Assembly: GCF_009647655.1 (NCBI RefSeq)
Contig: NZ_WJFD01000001.1
Location: 310,001-374,000 of the forward strand
Source: Chitinophaga sp. SYP-B3965
GTDB taxonomy: Bacteria; Bacteroidota; Bacteroidia; Chitinophagales; Chitinophagaceae
DNA: 64,000 nt
Direction: 5' to 3'
Each line of letters opens with the position of its first letter. The stretch's first letter is position 1. The notes below the pieces were generated by a model that was given only the letters and a program-made list of their open reading frames with translations, did not search any database and was not told the DNA's origin. This document shows, one piece after another, positions 29,101-44,100 of this stretch. The translations under genes and the position numbers were made by a program.

Positions 29101-32100
29101 GAATGCCGGTGCTACAGATTACCTGGCTACTGATGGCACCACCACGGTGTGGAATGCAACCACTAATGCTACTTATAAGAATAACATCGCCGGTATCGGC
29201 CGGGATGATGTGGAAGGTTTGACACAGAAACAATCTTCCAGCGTTAACGCCGGTTTACAGGTAGCACTCGGGCTGGGTGGCCTGGCAACAGATAACCCGG
29301 CTAATACAAATACTTTTAGTGCTGACAAATCTTATCTCGTTTGGGGTGATGATAATGCAGATACTGTATTTACCACCGCGGTAACACATCCTGATGCCAA
29401 CTACCGCATGGCCCGTGTATGGAAAGTGCAGAAAACAGGAACAGTGAATGATGTGCAGGTAGCTATCCGCAACAGTGCAATAGTGATACCTGAAAGGGCA
29501 TCGCTGCTGGTGAGTGATGATGCTGCGTTTACAACAAACGTAACCGCTCATACACTGTCTGCCCTGAGCCTGAACGGACAGGATTACTACAGCGCCATAG
29601 CTTCGCTCAATGATGGACAATATTTCACCTTTGCCACAGAACTGAAAGCACCGGGTGGTGTAACCGGTTCCACATTATGGTTGCGCCCTGATGTGGGAGC
29701 AGGCACAGGTACAGATGGAGAAGCGGTTGCTAACTGGAAAGACCAGGCTGCATTGGCCAACCATGCATTGCAGGTTACGCCGGCTTTAAAACCAGTGTTT
29801 GCAAATAATGGTGCAGACAATATCAACTTTAACCCGATCATGAAGTTTAACGGTGCGCAGGAAATGAACCTCGCATTCAGCAAACTGCCTTCCGGTGTAA
29901 GTGACCGTACATTGATCGGGGTAACAAGAATGAATAACCTTACCGGCACTAAATATATTCTTGGGTATGGCGCTGCTGTATTGAATCAGGGAGCAGGTAT
30001 CCTGAGTAATTCCGGACAACCTTATTTCACAGTGTATAGCGGAGGTTTAGGTGGTGGAAGTTTGGTGGTGGGCAAACCAGATGTGATAGTAGGTACCTGG
30101 AAAAACAATGGCGCTACCCGTACACTCAGCGTATATAGTAAAATGGTGCAGCTGGCTACTAATGCTGCATTTACCGCCAGTACCGTGGCAGGCAACGCCA
30201 AGATAGGCAGTGGTACTTTCACTGCAACAGAATTTATGAACGGCGCCATTGGTGATGTAATCGTATATCCTGTTGAACTGGATGCTGTAAAACGCCGTCG
30301 TGTTGAATCTTATCTCTCATTGAAGTACGGTTACACCATGACCGGTAATTACCTGGCCACGGATGGAACCACCGTTACCTGGGATGCTACCGCCAATGGA
30401 GGCGCTTACAATAATAATATTGCCGGTATCGGTAAAGATGATATAGAAGACCTGCAACAGAAACAATCCCGCAGTGTGAATGCCGGTGAATTGCTGACAG
30501 TTGGTCTGGGTAGCATCGCTGCTACCAACACTGCCAATAGCAGTGCTTTTGCAGCAGATAAGAGTTACTTCATCTGGGGTAGTACCGCAGGTGCTGTTAC
30601 CGCAAACAGTACAGACCTTCCGGGTTGTATCCAGGAACGCCTCACGCGTGAATGGAAAATACAAACTACTAATTTCGACAATACTGCGGCACCTGTAGAT
30701 CTTGAATTTGACCTCACGGGCATCACCCGTTATGGTACCGCACCTGAACATTATGCTCTGCTGGTAGATAAAACCGGCAGCGGTAATTTCGCCGGCCTTT
30801 CTCCTTCCGATTATTCGTTAATTCCCGCAACTGCCGTTACTGGTGATAAAGTGAGCTTTGATAATGTAACAGGCCTGCCTGCCGGAGCTGTGTTCACCTT
30901 AGTAACACGTAATGCCGTTACACCGGTGGCTAAACTGGTAGCGGATAATACCACTGCTACCGCAGCCAGTTCATGTATCAATTCAGATGGCTGGTTGTAT
31001 TTCAAAGACCCTGCTGATCCTGATAAATATATTGCTGCTATTGATCCGAATGGTAACACCATAGACCCTGCCCTGATCTCTGCAACCATTGCAGTAAACA
31101 GGAACATGGTAACAGAATTGGGTAAGAGCAGCGTGGGTAATGATTATGGTACGCAACTGATGCGCCGTATGGTGCAGATCGCTTACACAGGTGGTTCGCT
31201 TACCGTGAATGGTGGCGTTAAAGTGCGCCTGTTCTGGAACCCTGCAGAAAAAGCAGCTGCAGAAAGCGCGCTGACTGCACGTGGTGTAACCGGAGCGCAA
31301 ACATGGACCTGGTACAAACATACCGGCGATGTGACCGCTACACTGGCAGACCTTACTGCAGGAGGATTAAATAATATTACAATACTTTCTCCTTCCACCG
31401 GCGTTGCAGACGGCGTGGATTATGTGGAGTTTAACAGTATACAGGACTTCTCTGTATTTGGAGCAGTAACTACTGCCAATCAGATCCTGGGCATTACCAA
31501 AGTGCAGGATGGTACAGAAGGAACTGCTGATGGTTCATTCAGCATATCGCTGCCTGCAGGACTTACCGCTACAGAAGATGTGACCGTTAATTACAACGTA
31601 TCAGGTGTTGCTGTGAATGGCACAGATTACACTTCACTCAGCGGGACAATTATACTGCCTGCAGGAAGTAATGGGGTGACATTGCCTATACCTGTAACAG
31701 ATGATAAAATTATAGAACAGACAGAAACCGTTGTGGTTACATTGAGCAACGGGATCGGAAACACCAGTGCAAGCGCCTATACTATAAACAGTACACAGGG
31801 GAATGCGAGCCTGGATATTATTGATAATGACAGTAATGATCCGCTAAGGACCGTTTTGAATATCAGCAGCGCAGGTAATGCAACGGAACCATCAACAGAT
31901 GGTGCGTTTACCATTAGCCTGCCAACAGATGTAACGGCGGCGGAAGATATTACAGCTACCTATACAATTGGCGGAACAGCTACAGCAGGTGGAGATTACG
32001 TGACACTTTCCGGTACGGTATTAATACCTGCCGGGCAGAACAGCGTGCCTATACCAGTAGTGGTATCCGATGATCAGGTGATAGAGAACCTGGAAACAGT

Positions 32101-35100
32101 GATCCTGACAGCCACAGGTGGCTCTTCTGCAACTTTTGCCTTCACAGCGGGTACTGGCGCAACGGTGAATATTACGGATGAAGATAATACCCCTGCAAAT
32201 CGTGTGATAAGCGTTACTAAATCTGCTGACGCATCAGAGCCTTCTACGAATGGCGCATTCCGTGTAAGCCTGCCTTTCGGAGTGAGCGCGTCAGAAGATA
32301 TTACTGTGAATTATACGATCGGAGGAACGGCTGGTAATGGTACGGATTACACGACCCTTAGCGGTACGGTTATCATTCCTGCCGGTCAGAACGGTGTACC
32401 TGTAGATGTGACGCCGGCACCCGATCAGATCATTGAGAATACAGAAACAGTTATACTGACTGTTACAGGTGGAAACAGCACCAGCTTTAATTTTACTGCT
32501 TCCCCAACAGCTGCAGCTGCTACTGTGAATATTGCGGATGATGACAATACGCCGGCTAACCGTGTTATAAAGGTAGTAGTAGCCCGTGATGGAGTTGAAG
32601 GCGGTGTTGGTTTAAGGTTTGATTTTGTATTACCTGCGGGGATCAGGCTTTCAGAGAATGTAACTATAAATTATACCGTAAGCGGTACCGCAATAAAGGG
32701 TACAGACTATACTCCTAATCCCGGACCTCATTTTAGTGGCACAGCCACCCTTACAACAGGGACTATGGGCGGTGTAAGTACAATAGCTAGCGTAGTAGAT
32801 GACCAGATCATAGAAGGCACAGAAACAGTGGTGATCACTATCAACAGCGCTTCTTCCGGCAGCTTCACCTTTACCGCTGATCCTGTTGAAGGTAGTGCTA
32901 CTGCTACGATCACTGATAATGATAATACAGCTGCTGACCTTGAGCTTTCTGTCACCAAATCAGCAGATGCGGTGGAGGCTGGTACCAACGGAGGCTTTAA
33001 CATCAGCCTGGCAGGTGGTAAAACAGCTACAGAACCTGTTACCGTAAATTATACCATTACCGGTACTGCTGCCAGCGGTACTGACTATACTACCATACCT
33101 GTTAGTGTTGTGATCCCTGCCGGTCAAAACAGCGTACTTGTACCGGTAGCGGCGATAAACGATAACATTATAGAGTTAACAGAAACGGTGGTATTAACAG
33201 TCACCGGTGGTACATCCAGCAGCTTTGTTTTCACGCCCGGCGCAGCAAACAGTGCTACTGTGAACATTACAGATGATGAAAATACACCGGCGAACCTTCG
33301 CGTAAGGGTACTGCCTGACCGCGATGGGGTTGAAGGGGGGGCGAGTATCAGGTTCAATTTCGCATTGGCTCCGGGAGTTGCAAGCTCTGAGACAGTAACT
33401 ATACATTATACGATAAGTGGTACCGCAGTAAAGGGCACTGACTATGATGGTATGACCATATCGCATTTTAGCGGAACAGCGGTCATTAACTCCGGCAGCA
33501 CGTCCACTGTGGGACCCGTGGTAGATGACAAGATCATAGAAGGCGACGAAACCGTAGTGATCACTATCGATGACGCCTCTTCCGGCAGTTTTACCTTTAC
33601 CCCTGATCCTGTTGAAGGTAGCGCTACACAAAAGATCATTGATAATGATAACATACCGGCTAACCTCCAGCTTTCCGTTACTAAAACAACAGATGCTGCA
33701 GAACCGGCTACCAATGGTGCATTCAGCATCAGCCTGCCAGCCGGTGTAACGGTAACAGAAGATGTTACCGTGAACTATACAACAGGTGGTACAGCCACAG
33801 GTGGCACTGATTACACTGCGTTATCCGGAACGGTAACCATCCCGGCAGGTTCAACCAGCGTGCCGGTACCTGTAACCCTGTTGCCTGACCAGATCATAGA
33901 GAATACAGAAACTGTGGTACTCACGTTAACCGGTGGCACATCTGCCAGCTATACATTCACGGCCAGCGCTACCAATGGTAATGCCACGGTGAATATCACA
34001 GATGATGATAACACAGCGGCTAACCGTAAACTGAGCATCAGCAACACAGGAGATGGAGCAGAGCCTTCTACGAACGGTTCATTCAGCATCAGTCTTCCAG
34101 GTGGTGTCACTTCATCAGAAGATATCACAGTGAATTACACCATCGGCGGTACTGCCACCAATGGTGCAGATTATACAACGCTGTCCGGCACCGCAGTAAT
34201 CCCTGCCGGCCAGCCTTCCGTTCCTGTTACCATAACGGTAACAGACGACGCGACCATAGAAGTCACAGAAACGGTAGTGCTGACAATCACAGGTGGCACA
34301 TCTACCAGCTTCGCTTTCACACCTGACGGTACGAATGGCAATGCCAGCATAAATATTACCGATAATGACAACACACTGGCTAATCGTACACTGACCATTG
34401 AGAAAACAGCAGACGCAGCAGAACCTGGTACCAATGGCGCCTTCATTGTGAGTTTGCCTCTCAATGTATTGGCTGCTGAGGATATCACCGTAAACTATAC
34501 TATTGGCGGAACTGCTACCGGTGGAACAGATTATGCTTCCTTAAGCGGTACGCTGACCATTCCTGCAGGCCAGAACAGTGCAGCCTTACCAGTGGTGAGT
34601 ATGATCGACGATCAACTGATAGAGTTAACAGAAACAGTAATGGTAACACTCACGGGCGGTACTTCCACTAGTTTCAGCTATGTTGCCAGCGCTACAGATG
34701 GCAATGCCCAGGTGGATATTACTGATGATGATAATTCGCCTGCTAATAACGTACTCAGCATTGAGAAACTGACGGATGCAGAAGAGCCTTCTACTGATGG
34801 CACTTTCAGGATCAGCCTTCCAACGAATGTAAGGTCTGCCGAAGATATCACCGTGAACTATACAATTGGAGGAACTGGTACTAACGGTACGGATTATACT
34901 ACTTTAAGTGGTACTGTATTATTACCTGCGGGCCAGAATTCCGTATTGCTGCCGGTAGATGTGATAGATGATAAGATCATTGAGAATACAGAAACAGTTA
35001 CAATAACTATCAACAACAGTTCTTCTGCCAGCTTCGCCTTCACGCCAAGTGCTACCATTGGCAACGCAACTGTTGATCTCATTGATGATGATAATACACC

Positions 35101-38100
35101 TGCCAATAAAGTATTAATCGTTACTAAAACAAGTGACGGAGCTGAGCCAGCTGTGGATGGTGCATTTAGTATAGCACTACCAGCGGGCGTAAGTTCATCT
35201 GAACCGGTTACGGTGAATTATACCATCAGCGGTACCGCTACAGGAGGAACAGATTACACCACATTGACCGGAACGGTGACATTAGCCCCCGGCCAGAACG
35301 ATGTACCCATCCCGGTAGACGTGAACGATGATGCATTTGTGGAAAACACAGAAACAGTGATCCTGACCCTCACAAACGGTGCTTCCACCAGCTTTACATT
35401 TACCGCCAGCACTACCAATGGTAATGCTACGGTGAATATAGGGGATGAAGATAATACGACAGTAAGCCGTGTGCTCAGCGTGTTCAATGATGGCGATGCT
35501 GCAGAGCCTGGTACCAATGGTGCATTTAAGATCAGCTTACCACCTGGTGTATTCTCTTCTGAAGATGTGACGGTGAACTATGTTGTCAATGGTAGTACGG
35601 CATTAGGCGGAGTGGACTACACAGCCCTGAGTGGCAGTGTGATCTTACCTGCTGGTCAGAACAGCGTGCCGGTGCCGGTAATTGTTAGTATTGACGACAT
35701 CATAGAAGGTGATGAATATGTAAACCTCACCATCACAAACGGAACGTCCGCGAGCTTTGCCTTCACTGCCAGCCCTACAGAAGGTACTAACATAGTGAAT
35801 ATTGCAGATGATGATAATACCGGTACCAACCAGGTACTGACGCTTACTAAAGCAGCAGATGCGGCAGAGCCCGGAACAAACGGAAGCTTTAGGATCAGCC
35901 TTCCTTTGGGTGTAACATCCGCTACAGATATCGATGTAACTTATAATATTGACGGAGGAAGTTCAGCTACACCAGCTTTAGACTACCAGCCGATCACCGG
36001 AACCATTATTATCCCTGCCGGCCAGAACAGCATCGCTGTACCTGTGAATGTAGTGGATAACCTGATGATAGAACCGGCTGAATCCGTGATCCTGAATATC
36101 ACAGCAGGTACCGGAACGAACGGATTCGCTTATACCGTAGCCGGAGGTGGGACCGCTACAGCAGACATTACAGACAACGACTTTGTAACGAACAGCAAAG
36201 TTGTGCTGATCACTAAAGTATCTGATGCCATAGAGGGAGGAGCACATGGGCAGTACAGGATCTCCCTGCAGCCAGGCATCACCAGTTCAGAGGATGTAGT
36301 GGCTACCTTTAACCTTACCGGTAGTACTGCTATTCCTGCAGATTATAATCTCCTGGGTTTAACCGGCGGTAACATTGTAATACCTGCAGGCGCTAATTCT
36401 GTAGTGATAGATGTAGATGCCATTGACGATGCCAGTGTGGAAGGTCCGGAAGATGTGACGCTGAACCTCACCGGCGCTAACTCTGCCAGCTTTGCCTTTA
36501 CAATTGATCCTGCCAGCAGCGGCGCCACGGTAAATATTGTGGATGCCAACGCAGCGAGCAGCACCCTGTTGCAGGTGATCAAAGTGGCGGATGCAGGTGA
36601 ACCGCTGGCTAACACCACCTTTAATATTGAATTCGCCGGGGCAGCAACTTCTGCATTCCCTGTTACAGTAGGATATGTTGTAAGCGGAACGGCGTCCTCC
36701 GGCCTGGATTACCAGTCATTTGGCACCATCATCATTCCTCCCGGCACAAATAGTTTGCCCATCCCTGTGACGGTAATAGATGATGAGGTGATAGAGCCAA
36801 CGGAAACAATGACCTTCACCATCCTGTCCGGCAGTGCGCTGGATGGAGGTGGAAATGCTTTCATCTTCCCGCCTGATCCGGCCAACGATGACATAACAAT
36901 TGATATAACAGATAATGATGCGTCGGCCGCTAACCAGGTGCTAAAAGTCGTGAAGACCACAGATGCAGCAGAACCAGGTACTAACGGCGCCTTTACGGTT
37001 AGCCTGCCAGGCAATTATGTAGCTTCCAGCGACATTACATTGATTTATTCACTTACAGGCAGCGCTACCGGTACTACGGACTACAATGTGAACACCATTG
37101 TTCTGCCAGCGTACACCAATAGTGTGTCTATTCCGGTAGAGGTGGTGGACGATCTGGTGATTGAAATGCCTGAAACCGTGACCCTCAACCTGGGGACCAG
37201 CACAGATGCCAATGGTTTTAGTTATACAGCAGACCCAACAAACGGTGCCGCCACAGTAACAATTGCGGATAATGATAATACGCCCGCCAATAAAGTATTT
37301 GAAGCAGGTATACTCGGCGATGGGGAAGAAGGTGGTGCGAACGGTCAATTTATTCTCGGCTTCTACAATGGTTACATTTCATCAGAAGAAACCACTGTTA
37401 ATTATACGATCTCTGGTACAGCTACCGACGGTACTGACTATACTATCATGACAGGTACTGCCGTAATACCAGCCCTTAATGGCGGCGTAGTGGTGAATGT
37501 TTTTGTGACAGATGATGAGATGATTGAAGGAAATGAAAGTGTAGTGCTCACTATCACCGATGGTTCGTCCACCAACTTTACCTATACACCTAATGGATCA
37601 AATGGTACAGCAACGGTTACGATCATTGATAATGATGCTACCGCAAGTAACCAGGAATTGACCGTGGCCCAAACGGCAGATGGTGTAGAAGGTGGTGCCA
37701 ACGGTGCATTCAGCATAAAACTGCCCGGAACAACAACGGCAGCAGAACCGATCACGGTGAATTATACGATCACGGGTACTGCTACACCAGGCAGTGATTA
37801 TACAGCACTCAGTGGCACGATCGTCCTGCCTGCAGGACAAAACAGTATTCTTGTACCGGTAGGAGTGGTGAACGATCTGTTGATAGAGAATGCAGAAACA
37901 GTAATACTTACATTAACAGGTGGTACATCTGCCAACTTTACTTACACGGGCAGCAACAGTGCAACCGTGAATATTGCTGATAACGATAATACCACAAGTA
38001 ATAACTCACTGAGGGTTGTCAAAACAACGGATGCTGCAGAACCGGGTACGAATGGTGTATTCACCATCAACCTGCAGGGAGTTGGTATTAGTTCATCGGA

Positions 38101-41100
38101 AGATGTTACCGTGAATTATACGATCACTGGTACCGCTATATCCGGGGTTGATTATACTATACCAGGCAGTATTGTGCTGCCCGCAGGGCAAAACAGCGTG
38201 CCCGTAAGCGTAGCAGTGATAGATGACAGACTGATAGAGCCATTAGAAACAGTGATCCTGACGCTGACGGGCGGTACTTCTACCAGCTTTACTTTCCCTG
38301 TCACTGCCAGCCCAACTTTCAGTCAGGCCACCATGAACATCACAGACAATGATAATACAGCTGCTGATCGCGAGATCAGTGTGATCAAAACTGCTGATGC
38401 TGCAGAAACTACGCCTGTTTCGGCTGGTGGATTCCTTGTAAAACTGCCCGATGGAGTGACTGCATCACAGGATGTTACAGTGAATTATACGATCGGTGGT
38501 ACTGCCACAGGTGCTGCTGACTATGTAGCCTTGACGGGTACGGTTATCATTCCGGCAGGTCAGAACAGTGTAGCCGTACCGGTGACTGTGGCTGATGATG
38601 ATCTTATAGAGAATCCGGAAACAGTTAGCATAACTGTTACAGGTGGAACGGGTGTTGGTCTAAGTTTTACAGCTTCTTCAACAGCATCTGCTACCATGAA
38701 TATTACGGATAACGACAATACGCCGGCTAACCGTACCATAAGAGTTCAGGTAGCGAATAATGGAACGGAAGGTGTTCCCGGCACTCCTGGTGGGGTAAGG
38801 ATCAATTTCCTCCTGCCTCCGGGGGTTGTCAGCTCTGAGCCAGTGGATATTCATTATACGATAAGTGGTACCGGGGTATTAGGAACAGACTATCTTCCTT
38901 TTAGCGCAATTCCGCAACATTTCTCTGGAACCATCACTATGTCATCAGGCAGTAGTCTTGTTGCCATGGCCAGTACTACTGTGGATGACCAGATCATAGA
39001 AGGTCTGGAATCGGTAGTGATCACTATCACAGGTGCTACTTCCGCCAGTTTCACCTTTACCCCTGATCCTGCTGAAGGCAGCACAACTGCTACCATCACT
39101 GATAATGATAACACGCCGGCTAACCGCGAGCTTTCTGTCACTAAAACAGCAGATGCATCAGAACCTGGTAACAACGGACAATTCAGTGTTAGCCTGCCAG
39201 CAGGTGTAACAGTTACAGAACCTGTTACCGTAAACTATACTATCACGGGTACCGCCACTAACGGTACAGACTATATTACTTTGCCTGGTACGGTAACCAT
39301 CCCTGCCAACGTAACCAGCATACCGGTGGATGTAACCTTGTTACCTGATCAGATCATAGAGAACTTAGAAACAGTGATCCTGACGATAACAGGTGGTACG
39401 TCTCCAGGTTATACGTTCACACCAGGTGCTACGAATAGTGCTACCGTGAATATTGGCGATGATGATAATACCCTGGGCAATAACGTACTGACCATCACTA
39501 AAACCGCCGATGGCGCAGAACCAGGTACGGATGGCGCATTTAGCGTAAGACTGCCTGCAGGTGTAACCGCCTCAGAAGATATCACCGTGAATTACACCAT
39601 AGATGGTACCGCTGCAAATGGTACGGATTACACCACACTGACCACATCGGTGATCCTACCTGCCGGTCAGAACAGTGTACCAGTACCTGTAGAGGTAACG
39701 GAAGACCTGGCTATAGAAGGCAATGAAACGGTGACCCTGACATTAACCGGTGGTACATCTACCAGCTTTACTTTCACTGGCACTACCAGTGCTACAGTGA
39801 ATATCAGCGACGATGATGATATCCCGGCTAACCGTGTTGTGAAAGTAGTATTCACGCAGGACGGGACTGAGGATGGTGCCCTTATAAGGATGCGTTTCGA
39901 ATTGCCTGCAGGGGTTATCAGTTCTGAGGCTATAACAATAAATTATTCAAAGAGTGGTACCGCAATATTTAACACCGACTATAGAGGCGTAACACTGGCG
40001 CAATTCAATGGGTCAGCCACTATATTCCCGGGTAATAACAGCAGCACCCTCTATGGTGGTGTGGTGATAGATGACCAGATCATAGAAGGACCTGAAACAG
40101 TGGTGGTTACTATTACGAACATAACTTCGTCCGGCAGCTTCGTTTATACGGCTGATCCTGTTCAGGGTACTGCTACGACTACCATCGTTGATAATGATAA
40201 TATAGCGGCCAACCGTGAGATAAGCGTTACTAAAACAACAGACGCATCAGAACCAACTAACAACGGTGCATTCAGTGTGAGCCTGCCAGCAGGGGTAACT
40301 GCCTCAGAAGATATCACGGTAAATTATACGATATCGGGTACCGCTACTAACGGTACAGACTATACTACTTTACCTGGTACAGTGATCATCCCTGCCGGTT
40401 TAACCAGCATCCCGGTAGATGTGAGCCTCTTACCTGACCAGATCATAGAGAACACAGAAACAGTGATCCTGACAGTAACAGGTGGTACTTCTGCCAGCTT
40501 TACGTTCACAGCGAACACTACACCTGCTACCGTGAATATTGGTGACGATGATAATACCCTGGCCAATAATGTACTGACCATCACTAAAACTGCTGATGCC
40601 GCAGAAGCTGGTACAGATGGTGCATTCAGCATCAACCTGCCAGCAGGCGTAACTGCATCAGAAGATATCACCGTGAATTATACCATAGGTGGTACCGCCA
40701 CAAATGGAACGGATTACATCACAATGACCACATCGGTAGTTATCCCGGCAGGTCAGAACAGTGTACCGGTACCAGTAACGGCATCGCCTGACCAGGTGGT
40801 AGAAGGCACAGAAACGGTGATCCTGACATTAACCGGTGGTACATCTACCAGCTTTACCTTCACCGGCAGCGTCAGCGCTACAGTGAATATTAGCGATGAT
40901 GATAATATACCGGCTAACCTTGTACTGAGCGTTACTAAAACAGCGGATGCATCAGAACCTGGTACCAATGGCGCATTCAGTGTGAGCCTGCCATCAGGCG
41001 TAAGCGTATCGGAAGCTATCACCGTGAATTATACCATCTCAGGTACGGCTACCAATGGTACAGACTATACTACCCTGGGTGGCACGGTGACGATCCCTGC

Positions 41101-44100
41101 CGGTCAGAACAGCGTGCCTGTAGATGTAAGCTTGTTGCCTGATCTGATCATAGAAGGCACAGAAACGGTGATCCTGACATTAACGGGTGGTACATCAACC
41201 AGCTTTACCTTCACCGGCAGCACCAGCGCTACCGTGAATATCTCAGACGATGATAATACAGTAGCCAACCGTGTGATAAGCGTTACTAAAACAGCTGACG
41301 CAACAGAACCTGGTACCAACGGCGCGTTCAGCGTTAGCCTGCCAACAGGCGTGAGCGCATCGGAACCTATCACGGTGAATTATACGATCACGGGTACGGC
41401 TACTAACGGTACAGACTATACTACCCTGGGTGGTACAGTGGTCATCCCTGCCGGTTCAACCAGCATACCGGTAGATGTGAGCCTGTTGCCAGACCTGATC
41501 ATAGAGAATACAGAAACGGTGATCCTGACATTAACCGGCGGTACATCTGCCAGCTTTGCCTTCACTGGCAGCACCAGCGCTACGGTGAATATCAGCGATG
41601 ATGATAATACGCCGGCTAACCGTGTATTAAGCATCAGTAATAATGGCGATGGATCTGAACCATCCACGAACGGGGCCTTCAGCATCAGTCTGCCCGCAGG
41701 CATAAGCGCATCAGAAGCCATCACCGTGAACTATACTATTACCGGCACCGCAACCAATGGTACAGACTATACCACTTTAGGTGGTACGGTGACTATCCCC
41801 GCTGGTGATAACAGTGTACAGGTTCCTGTAACCGTAATGAATGATCTGGTTATAGAAGGTACTGAAACCGTGATCCTGACATTAAATGGTGGTACATCTT
41901 CCAGCTTTGTCTTTACCGGCAGCACCAGCGCTACCGTGAATATTGCAGATGATGATAACTTACCGGCTAATCTTATTCTGAGTGTAGCCAAAACAACAGA
42001 CGCAACAGAAACAGGTACAAACGGCATCTTCACCATTAGCTTACCTAACGGTGTAACAGCTACGGAAGCGATCACCGTAACCTATAGCATTGCCGGCACA
42101 GCGGCAAGTGGTACAGACTTTACCGCTCCTGCTACTACAGTAGTAATACCAGCCGGTCAGAACAGCGTACCGGTGACGATACCTGCAATAGACGATAAGA
42201 TCATAGAGAATGCAGAAACAGTAGAGTTAACAATAACCGCGGGTACTTCCACCAGCTATACATTCAGTGCAAGCCCTGTAAATGGTACTGCTTCCCTGGA
42301 TATTGTTGATGATGATAACACGCCGGCTAACTTTACCTTGACGGCAGTGAATAATGGCGATGCAACAGAAGCGGGGACAAATGGTGCCTTCACTATCAGC
42401 CTGCCCAACACCATAACAGCTGCTGCTGATATCACGGTGAATTACACCATCAGTGGTACTGCTGCGAATGGAGTGGATTATACAACACTCAATGTCACGG
42501 TAACAATTCCAGCGGGCCAGAACAGTGTGCCGGTAGATGTGATCGCATCTCCTGATCAGATCATTGAAGGAGATGAAACAGTGATCTTGTCTATCACAGG
42601 CGGTACTTCCGGCGTCGGTAACTTTACATCAGGCAGCAATGCTACTGTAACGATCGCAGACGATGATAATACGCCGGCGAATACGGTACTCACGATCACC
42701 AATGCCGGTGATGGCGCAGAACCAACTACAAACGGTTCCTTCAGCATCAGCCTGCCTACGGGTATTACTGCATCAGAAGCTATCACGGTGAACTACACCA
42801 TTGGCGGAACTGCAGCTAACGGTACAGACTATACTACTTTAACAGGTACTGTAGTATTAGCGGCCGGTCAGAACAGTGTGCCGGTACCCGTTACTGTAAC
42901 AGATGATCTGCTTATAGAGCCAACAGAAACCGTGATCCTGAGCTTAAATGGTGGTGCATCTGCCAGCTTTGTTTTCACCGGTAACAATGCTGCTACCGTG
43001 AACATTGCAGATGATGATGATACACCGGCGAATAAGGTGATCAGTGTGGCTAACAGTGGAGATGCTGCTGAGCCAGGAACGAATGGTTCCTTTACCATCA
43101 GCATCCCTGTATTATTAGCGGAAGATCTGACGGTGAACTATACCATCACGGGAACCGCAGTGAACGGTACTGATTATACTACCATAACAGGCACCGCAGT
43201 GATCCCTGCAGGCCAGCACAGTGTACCGGTAGCTGTAACTGTATCAGATGACCAGATCATTGAAAATGCAGAAACAGTGATCCTGACCTTAACAGGTGGT
43301 ACCTCTGCGAATTTTACGTTCACCGGCAACACCAGCGCTACTGTGAATATCAGCGATGATGATAATACACCGGCGAATACGGTACTCACGGTCACAAATA
43401 CAGGTGATGGTGCAGAACCATCTCCGAACGGTTCCTTCAGTATCAATCTGCCTGCTAATGTTACTGCAGCAGAAGATATTACAGTGAACTATACGATTGC
43501 AGGAACAGCTGTTAACGGTACAGACTATACCACACTCACCGGTACGGCAGTAATACCAGCCGGCCAGAACAGTGTACCGGTAACTGTAGCCGTAACAAAC
43601 GACCAGATCATTGAGAATACAGAAACTGTGATCCTGACCTTAACAGGTGGTATATCTGCGAACTATACCTTCACGGGTAATACTTCCGCCACTGTGAATA
43701 TTGCAGACGATGATAATACACCAGCTAATAAAGAACTGAGTGTAACGAATGCAGGAGACGCAGCAGAATCCGGAACGAATGGAGTCTTTAATATCAGCCT
43801 GCCGCTGAATATTACAGCAGCAGAAGATATCACGGTGACCTACACGATCGGTGGTACTGCAACAAGCGGAGCAGATTATACCCCACTCACAGGTACTGTG
43901 ATCATCCCGGCTGGTTCAACCAGCATGACGGTGAATGTGATCCCAGCACCGGATATGGTGATAGAGCATACAGAAACTGTGATCCTGACAATAACGGGCG
44001 GTATCTCTGGCAGCAATACATTCACGGCCAACGCCACAAATAACAATGCAACTGTAAATATTACAGATGAAGATAATACCGCTGCGACGCGCGTATTAAA

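Noticed and set aside
40561..41640. CRISPR-like array because of regular 351-base spacing
   Set aside because: The period is a multiple of three inside an open frame and encodes Calx-beta domains.
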